Source: Ruminococcus flavefaciens
Lineage (GTDB): Bacteria; Bacillota; Clostridia; Oscillospirales; Ruminococcaceae
Assembly: GCA_002348905.1 (NCBI GenBank)
Contig: DEBW01000141.1
Location: 1-9,081, forward strand
Length of the DNA stretch: 9,081 bases
Reading direction: 5' to 3'
Each line of letters starts with the position of its first letter. Within the stretch, counting starts at the first letter, position 1. Positions 6,057 through 9,081 of the stretch are shown in pieces. The translations under genes and the position numbers were made by a program. The notes beneath the pieces were generated by a model. The model worked only from the letters and a program-made list of their open reading frames with translations. It made no database searches and was not told the origin of the DNA.

Positions 6057-6078
6057 GCACCGCTGAGGTGCATTTTTT
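6057..6078 (+). terminator. Terminator of TA unit 1 toxin mRNA
   Basis: GCACC (6057-6061), loop GCTGA, GGTGC (6067-6071), then A and six T. It matches the terminator of unit 2 in position and sequence. Confidence 0.75.
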
Positions 6079-6086
6079 ATGCTTGT

Positions 6087-6108
6087 ATTCGTCAGAATTT
6101 TCGGGTAA
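6087..6108 (+). repeat. Conserved leader block of TA unit 2
   Basis: Counterpart of 5753-5774. With the ATG at 6079-6081 it can be read as a nine-residue frame ending FVRIFG and a stop, directly before the -35 box. No ribosome-binding site precedes it. Confidence 0.5.
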
Positions 6109-6138
6109 TTGACAAAATAATGTTCTCTGTGGTATAAT
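6109..6138 (+). promoter_or_regulatory. Promoter of TA unit 2 toxin mRNA
   Basis: TTGACA (6109-6114), 18 nt, TATAAT (6133-6138), with TGG before the -10. Predicted start near 6145. Confidence 0.85.
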
Positions 6139-6183
6139 GTTACAGAGAGCATTGCATAAAGCGGCAAGGCGGTTCTATTCTTT

Positions 6184-6197
6184 CCTCGGAAACGAGG
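6184..6197 (+). promoter_or_regulatory. Hairpin covering the Shine-Dalgarno sequence of toxin 2
   Basis: CCTCG (6184-6188), GAAA tetraloop of the GNRA type, CGAGG (6193-6197): five perfect pairs. The 3' strand is the ribosome-binding site GAGGTGG (6194-6200). As in unit 1, the anti-Shine-Dalgarno strand is also complementary to the 3' arm. Confidence 0.7.
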
Positions 6198-6206
6198 TGG
6201 GTAGCT

Positions 6207-6284
6207 ATGTCTATAATGGAATTACTTACTTTATTACTTGTAATAGTTGCAATAATAGATATATGCACAAGAAAAAAGAAATAG
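6207..6284 (+). CDS. 25-residue hydrophobic peptide, type I toxin-like (unit 2)
   Basis: Begins MSIMELLTLLLVIVAIID and ends TRKKK after a single cysteine at residue 20. One transmembrane helix with a basic tail; same length as the unit 1 peptide and 15 identical residues. The ribosome-binding site GAGGTGG (6194-6200) is 6 nt upstream and partly buried in a GAAA-loop hairpin. The unit repeats unit 1 element by element: leader block, promoter, 5' arm, hairpin, peptide gene, antisense terminator, 3' arm, antisense promoter, mRNA terminator. Its sequences have diverged while the RNA pairings are preserved, which argues that both units are or were functional. The role as a membrane-active toxin is inferred from form and context; a small holin-like phage peptide is the other reading. 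Confidence 0.75.
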   Translation: MSIMELLTLLLVIVAIIDICTRKKK

Positions 6285-6371
6285 CCGCCCAACGTCCAAT
6301 AAGGCAGCTATTTCTGATAGTTTGACTTTGAGGAAGAACCGCTGAGTCGTAAGACTTGCAGTGCTCTCTTT
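6275..6371 (-). ncRNA. Candidate antisense antitoxin RNA of unit 2
   Basis: Predicted transcript of about 95 nt from the minus-strand promoter at 6378-6406 to the terminator at 6279-6313. It overlaps the 3' untranslated region and stop codon of toxin 2. Its 5' end (AAAGAGAGCACTGC) nearly copies the 5' end of the toxin 2 mRNA (AGAGAGCATTGC). The ends are estimates. Confidence 0.65.
6279..6313 (-). terminator. Terminator of antisense RNA 2
   Basis: AAATAGC (6279-6285) pairs with GCTATTT (6307-6313), then three more pairs after one mismatch. The minus-strand tail after the stem is T-rich (complement of 6270-6281); the plus-strand tail is poor. Confidence 0.65.
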
Positions 6372-6377
6372 GTTTGT

Positions 6378-6406
6378 ATTATAACATCAATAAAAAAAAA
6401 TGTCAA
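6378..6406 (-). promoter_or_regulatory. Antisense promoter of TA unit 2
   Basis: On the minus strand TTGACA (6401-6406), 17 nt, TATAAT (6378-6383): an exact consensus, at the same place relative to the mRNA terminator as in unit 1. Confidence 0.85.
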
Positions 6407-6428
6407 GCACCTTTCAAGGTGCATTTTT
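6407..6428 (+). terminator. Terminator of TA unit 2 toxin mRNA
   Basis: GCACCTT (6407-6413), TC, AAGGTGC (6416-6422), then A and five T. Repeat R1 copy B begins 6 nt later, at 6435. Confidence 0.75.
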
Positions 6429-6434
6429 ATGCTT

Positions 6435-6580
6435 AGGTCACGGCTGAGGAGAGAACAGAGCTTCTTTCACGGAATACTGCGGATATTCATAAAACGGCTA
6501 TTGACAAATCTCAGGATAGTGGTATAATTGAGAGCAAGAAGAAGTCAAATTTCGTTCCTGCCAAAACTAAACAGGAGGCT
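6435..6580 (+). repeat. Direct repeat R1, copy B: MuF-like segment before the toxin domain
   Basis: Ungapped counterpart of 5332-5477. It begins abruptly after the TA unit 2 terminator, and an in-frame TAG at 6434-6436 closes the frame at the junction, so this copy too lacks its phage-side 5' part. It is coding in the same frame as the gene at 6731; no ATG, GTG or TTG occurs in that frame between 6437 and 6730. Confidence 0.9.
6501..6528 (+). promoter_or_regulatory. Promoter-like site inside MuF-like copy B
   Basis: TTGACA (6501-6506), 16 nt, TATAAT (6523-6528), with TGG before the -10. A transcript from near 6535 would carry the toxin domain and the following small genes. Confidence 0.5.
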
Positions 6581-6730
6581 GTTGAATACGCTCGTAAGTT
6601 TGCTGTAAATGTTGATTATGACAAGCTATCTCTTGAAAATGCCAATATCATAAACGAGACTTTAGACGAGCTTACGGCTAAGTATCCTACTAAAAAGCTT
6701 GAAACGATAAAGCCTGGTAAAGGCGGAGCG

Positions 6731-7273
6731 ATGTCGGGTAAACATAATCAATTAACTTATAATAAACAGTATCTTGGCGAAGCTCTTAAAAATGAACAAG
6801 CAGCATTTCTACAAAAACAAGAAGCTGCTAAACGTTCAATCGAAGAAATAAAAGAACGATATAAAACGAAAGCAAAAATGCCTTTTAGTGCTGAACTTGA
6901 AATTAAAAAGCATGAAGAGGTTCTGAAATACAAAAGGCATGGCGTTCATTCATCATATGAACAACATCTTAAAGTTGTAACAACACATGAATACGGGCAT
7001 ATAATAGCTGACCAGTATTTTGGTCAGATGAATAAAGACCGTGCAAATATCAATTATTTGACTAACTGGCGACTTGAAGGTGTTTCACGAAAATGGGAAC
7101 AGGCATTTGAAAAGGCAAAAACTACAGGTGACATATATGATTTGTCACAATATAGCAGTAAAAGCGTATATGAATTTTTTGCTGAATCATTTGCGGCGAG
7201 AGAAATGGGTGAAAAGCTCCCTGATTATGTTGAGAAGCTTATGAAGGAGGTGCTCGACAATGGCATTATGTGA
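6731..7273 (+). CDS. Phage-type zinc metallopeptidase toxin domain (MuF-like copy B)
   Basis: The frame is open from 6437; the first possible start is the ATG at 6731, giving 180 residues, with only a weak AAGGCGGAG-like site before it. The catalytic motif HEYGH (residues 86-90, at 6986-7000) fits HExxH zinc peptidases, and E152 in EFFAESFAA is a candidate third zinc ligand. A basic, probably coiled helix (about 18-66) precedes it. The upstream open region (TAEERTELL..., SNFVPAKTKQEA, then YDKLSLENANIINETLDEL) is the linker by which such domains are usually joined to phage minor-head proteins. This copy is therefore a 5'-truncated fragment of a larger effector, with its toxin end intact. The next gene overlaps by 14 nt and is probably its immunity gene. 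Peptidase activity is inferred from the motif, the phage origin from general family resemblance. Confidence 0.7.
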   Translation: MSGKHNQLTYNKQYLGEALKNEQAAFLQKQEAAKRSIEEIKERYKTKAKMPFSAELEIKKHEEVLKYKRHGVHSSYEQHLKVVTTHEYGHIIADQYFGQMNKDRANINYLTNWRLEGVSRKWEQAFEKAKTTGDIYDLSQYSSKSVYEFFAESFAAREMGEKLPDYVEKLMKEVLDNGIM

Positions 7274-7457
7274 TTCTTGCTTGCATTATAACAAGAAGTT
7301 TGACGAATTAGACCAAATGTTTGATGATGTTGTAATCGAGACAGATAATGATAAGCGGCAAAAGCACTTCTGCCCCATGTATGATGACCACATACCGAAT
7401 GACATTTATTATGATAATGCAGACTGTGAGTTTTATATGAACAAGAACCGCCCATAA
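7260..7457 (+). CDS. Small cysteine-containing immunity-like protein, copy B
   Basis: Identical in all 65 residues to the product of 5494-5691, with cysteines at 4, 7, 38 and 56. It starts inside the last codons of the metallopeptidase toxin gene (14-nt overlap). AAGGAGG (7244-7250) sits 9 nt upstream, an arrangement that couples its translation to the toxin. Position and size fit a cognate immunity protein; the acidic composition (many Asp and Glu) would suit binding to a basic toxin. The stop lies in the connector hairpin at 7446-7467. No family is recognised, and a zinc-binding fold is only suggested by the four cysteines. Confidence 0.78.
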   Translation: MALCDSCLHYNKKFDELDQMFDDVVIETDNDKRQKHFCPMYDDHIPNDIYYDNADCEFYMNKNRP

Positions 7458-7491
7458 CAAGGCAGTTTTCTTATGCCCACTTTGAAGGAGG
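7446..7491 (+). terminator. Hairpin connector, copy B
   Basis: AACCGCC (7446-7452) against GGCAGTT (7461-7467), weakened by one mismatch relative to copy A, then TTTCTTATGCCCACTTTG and a functional AAGGAGG (7485-7491) for the next gene. Partial read-through seems likely. Confidence 0.55.
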
Positions 7492-7499
7492 CAATGGTT

Positions 7500-7739
7500 A
7501 TGCCAAATGAGTATTTATTTTCCAAAGATGAAGAACATCCCGACAATACTATATGGGAAGTGGAGGAAGTCGGTGTGATAGGTAAGCTTCTTTTCAGCTT
7601 TGACAGAAAGAAAATCTATAACCTTTGGAAAGACTATCCGCATAACTTCACTCCCGAAGAAAAAGCGATATTTGATAAAGAATATCCTTACTGGGCTGAG
7701 TTTTTCAAAGACCGCCCATATTCTCCTAATAATAACTAA
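7500..7739 (+). CDS. Small acidic protein, possible immunity protein
   Basis: A 79-residue protein starting MPNEYLFSKDEEHPDNT. It is rich in aromatic and acidic residues, with LWKDYPHNFTPEEKAIFD followed by YPYWAEFFKDRP near the end. The ATG at 7500 has AAGGAGG 8 nt upstream. Longer in-frame starts at 7473 (inside the connector) and 7494 (2 nt from the ribosome-binding site) are less likely. It lies in tandem behind the immunity-like gene and is probably co-transcribed with it. Size, acidity and place in a row of such genes suggest a stand-alone immunity gene for a toxin no longer present. The family is not recognised and the role is inferred. Confidence 0.7.
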   Translation: MPNEYLFSKDEEHPDNTIWEVEEVGVIGKLLFSFDRKKIYNLWKDYPHNFTPEEKAIFDKEYPYWAEFFKDRPYSPNNN

Positions 7740-7753
7740 ACCGCCCATTATAG

Positions 7754-7924
7754 GAAATAGATGATGCTTGTATAGGTGAATTAGGAACAATGACTTATCG
7801 TAATCCTGATGAGTTAATTGCACAAAGTTTTGGCAATTACTACTACGGCAAAAATAAATCAAGAGTTGCTAATGCAATAGTTGAGTATTTTAAGAGGGAG
7901 TTGAGAATATATGACGTATTGTGA
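7754..7924 (+). pseudogene. Orphan 3' end of another phage-type toxin
   Basis: An open stretch of 56 codons, following a TAG at 7751-7753, with no proper start. It contains NPDELIAQSFGNYYYGKNK and then VANAIVEYFKREL before the stop at 7922-7924. The pattern resembles the end of the metallopeptidase toxin (EFFAESFAA, then a helix ending in KEVL). Its last codons overlap the start of the next small gene by 14 nt, exactly as in the toxin and immunity pair at 7260-7273. I therefore read it as the remaining C-terminus of a second toxin domain, cut at the connector sequence CCGCCCAT (7741-7748). Confidence 0.6.
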
Positions 7925-8132
7925 TTCTTATAGAGGTAAACGAAGGTTCCCTTATGCATCAGGGTATTACATGGTTTTCCCTGCTGGGTTTAAAAGAGAT
8001 GTTGGTAAAGGTTCTATTCACGAAACAAAGGATTACATCATATACTTTAAACCTGATACTCCTGAAGATATTAAACAGCGTCTTATTAAGGAATATGCTG
8101 ATTATTTTGCAAAGCATGGATTTGATGACTAA
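7911..8132 (+). CDS. Small immunity-like protein paired with the orphan toxin tail
   Basis: A 73-residue protein starting MTYCDSYRGKRRFPYASG. It has a central basic and aromatic half and a C-terminal helix (TPEDIKQRLIKEYADYFAKH) ending in FDD. The ATG at 7911 has GAGGGAG (7894-7900) 10 nt upstream and overlaps the end of the preceding toxin remnant by 14 nt. The first residues (M-x-x-CDS) recall the start of the 65-residue immunity-like protein, but the rest is unlike it. No family is recognised; immunity to the lost toxin is inferred from position. It ends at a third copy of the hairpin connector. Confidence 0.65.
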   Translation: MTYCDSYRGKRRFPYASGYYMVFPAGFKRDVGKGSIHETKDYIIYFKPDTPEDIKQRLIKEYADYFAKHGFDD

Positions 8133-8173
8133 ACCGTCCATAACAAGGCGGTTTTCTTATGCCCACTTTGAAG
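8132..8173 (+). terminator. Hairpin connector, copy C, right edge of the toxin-cassette island
   Basis: AACCGTC (8132-8138) pairs with GGCGGTT (8147-8153), one pair being U-G, followed by TTTCTTATGCCCACTTTG. The match to the other connectors stops at about 8173, where AAGGAGG is replaced by AAGAAAG, and no gene follows. Confidence 0.6.
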
Positions 8174-8273
8174 AAAGCGATAGCACCGCATATTTGAAGA
8201 GTATGGAGGACAAAAACAGTCAAGGATATTATTTATTTGTGGCGAATAGAAAAATAATATCGCAGAAATAGCG
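8174..8273 (+). other. Short stretch without a convincing gene
   Basis: One frame is open to a TAG at 8269-8271 and ends GYYLFVANRKIISQK, which looks protein-like, but it has no start or ribosome-binding site of its own. It may be the tail of a gene cut by the island, or chance. Nothing else is visible before the next promoter. Confidence 0.3.
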
Positions 8274-8302
8274 TTGACATTTGCGGAAATATGCTGTAAA
8301 AT
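8274..8302 (+). promoter_or_regulatory. Promoter of the GH9 gene
   Basis: TTGACA (8274-8279), 17 nt, TAAAAT (8297-8302). Predicted leader about 27 nt, with AGAGGG (8322-8327) as ribosome-binding site. Confidence 0.75.
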
Positions 8303-8335
8303 AGATATAAAATATCATTTGAGAGGGATGACCTT

Positions 8336-9081
8336 ATGAAATTTATAAAACGATTATCGGCTCTTGCCGTAGGAGCTGTAACAGCGTTGTCAGCCTCAGC
8401 GCTTCCGGCATTTGCAGCAGCAACACCTGATAAGACCGATTATTATGAGACTGAGAACAACTGGGCGAAGCTCCTGCAGTATACATTATATTTTTACGAT
8501 GCGAATATGTGCGGTACAGACGTTGAGGAGAACAATCTGCTGTCATGGCGTGGAAACTGTCATGTATACGATTCCAAAGTGCCGATGCAGAAGATAGACG
8601 ACAACCACAACGGCACAAATCTGCCTGAGGCTTTCATGAAGAAGTACAAGGACATACTTGATCCTGACAATGACGGATATATCGACGTATCCGGCGGTTT
8701 TCACGATGCAGGCGACCATGTGAAGTTCGGACTTCCTGAGGCTTATGCAGCGTCAGTGGTATCATGGGGATACTATGAATTCCGTGATGCATACAAGGAG
8801 ACAGGTCAGGACGCTCACGTTGAGACGATATGCCGTTATTTCTGTGATTACTTTATGAGAAGCACATTCCGTGACGAAAAGGGAGATGTTGTAGCATTCT
8901 GTTATCAGGTAGGCGACGGAAGTGTTGACCATTCGTACTGGCAGTCACCGGAGATAGATGCCATGGGAAGACCGGCATTCTTTGCTACATCTGACCTTCC
9001 TACAACAGATGACGTATCTGAAAGTGCAGCTGCACTTGCGATAAACTATTACAATTTCAAGGACACTGATCCTGAGTACGC
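8336..9081 (+). CDS. Secreted family 9 glycoside hydrolase (cellulase), 5' part
   Basis: The first 248 residues of an endoglucanase-type enzyme that cuts beta-1,4-glucan with inversion outside the cell. A signal peptide (MKFIKRLSALAVGAVTALSA) ends near AFA-AATP, cleavage at about residue 28. The catalytic module then starts at once with NNWAKLLQYTLYFYDANM (41-58), so no N-terminal Ig-like or carbohydrate-binding domain precedes it. LLSWRGNC (68-75) and GGFHDAGDHVKFGLPEAY (120-137) are hallmarks of the family; D124 and D127 match the paired aspartates that activate the water. The second half, with the acid glutamate and any CBM or dockerin, lies beyond the window. The start at 8336 has AGAGGG 8 nt upstream; the ATG at 8328 stops after three codons. 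A cellulosomal role is likely but not visible here. Confidence 0.92.
   Translation, partial: MKFIKRLSALAVGAVTALSASALPAFAAATPDKTDYYETENNWAKLLQYTLYFYDANMCGTDVEENNLLSWRGNCHVYDSKVPMQKIDDNHNGTNLPEAFMKKYKDILDPDNDGYIDVSGGFHDAGDHVKFGLPEAYAASVVSWGYYEFRDAYKETGQDAHVETICRYFCDYFMRSTFRDEKGDVVAFCYQVGDGSVDHSYWQSPEIDAMGRPAFFATSDLPTTDDVSESAAALAINYYNFKDTDPEY

Larger units (their letters stand above)
6144..6369 (+). repeat. Complementary 5' and 3' arms of TA unit 2
   Basis: AGAGAGCATTGC (6144-6155) pairs fully with GCAGTGCTCTCT (6358-6369), one pair being U-G. GCGGTTCT (6169-6176) pairs with AGAACCGC (6335-6342), and TTCCTC (6182-6187) with GAGGAA (6330-6335), one base being shared. The outer arm differs from that of unit 1, yet pairing is kept. 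Confidence 0.8.
7244..7491 (+). repeat. Direct repeat R2, copy B (pairs with 5478-5724)
   Basis: Second copy of the block that holds the ribosome-binding site, the 65-codon gene and the connector. The block is nearly identical throughout and the gene itself is identical, so duplication or gene conversion is recent compared with the divergence inside repeat R1. Confidence 0.92.

Noticed and set aside
6137..6325. 62-codon frame across TA unit 2
   Set aside because: It runs through the promoter -10 region, the RNA arms and the real 25-codon gene in another frame, with no ribosome-binding site.
5753..6434. Fst/par-type system with direct repeats
   Set aside because: The convergent layout is similar, but the repeats here are inverted, not direct, and the antisense stem is a poor plus-strand terminator.
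7473..7499. Start codons at 7473 and 7494 for the 79-residue protein
   Set aside because: The first lies in the connector repeat upstream of the AAGGAGG; the second is only 2 nt from it.
7515..7862. 115-codon minus-strand frame
   Set aside because: It spans two plus-strand genes and a connector, with no ribosome-binding site or protein-like composition.
5268..8173. CRISPR array or insertion sequence
   Set aside because: The repeats are few, long and mostly coding, there are no regular spacers, and no transposase or terminal inverted repeat is seen.
7921..8271. 116-codon plus-strand frame overlapping the 73-residue gene
   Set aside because: It is out of frame with the supported gene and has no ribosome-binding site; only its last part (after 8172) is left open as a possible gene tail.
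8336..9081. Cellulosomal (dockerin-bearing) status of the GH9 enzyme
   Set aside because: The C-terminus lies outside the window, so it cannot be judged.

Overview
The window looks like a chromosomal segment of a fibre-degrading Ruminococcus or close relative (Clostridia, Oscillospiraceae). The grounds are a secreted family 9 glycoside hydrolase with a Gram-positive signal peptide, strong AAGGAGG ribosome-binding sites, near-consensus sigma-A promoters, and moderately AT-rich sequence. The species call is inference from gene content, not a match to a genome.

Left part (1-4240), ordinary chromosome. An aquaporin gene has its own promoter and terminator. It is followed by a two-gene unit: a YcxB-like membrane protein and a small glycine-zipper membrane protein. 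A bidirectional terminator separates this unit from a convergent gene for a GH3-family acyl-adenylating enzyme, which has its own promoter.

Middle (4236-5268), a decayed locus on the minus strand. The first 187 codons of an FtsX-type ABC transporter permease run, out of frame, into the last 149 codons of a sensor histidine kinase. A deletion appears to have removed the rest of the permease, probably a response regulator, and the front of the kinase.

Right-centre (about 5268-8173), an accessory island of phage-type toxin cassettes. A tail piece of a phage minor-head (MuF-like) toxin gene occurs twice. The second copy carries an HEYGH metallopeptidase domain. The first has lost exactly 221 codons in frame, yet keeps the downstream small gene, which is nucleotide-identical in both copies. 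More small immunity-like genes and the orphan 3' end of another toxin follow, joined by a repeated hairpin connector. Between the two MuF copies sit two tandem units of 334 and 348 bp. Each encodes a 25-residue hydrophobic peptide and carries a convergent antisense promoter, a hairpin with a GNRA tetraloop over the Shine-Dalgarno sequence, and long complementary 5' and 3' arms that differ between units but keep their pairing. I read these as type I toxin-antitoxin modules. They are the most interesting content of the window.

Right end (8274-9081). A consensus promoter and the first 248 codons of a secreted GH9 cellulase run off the window.
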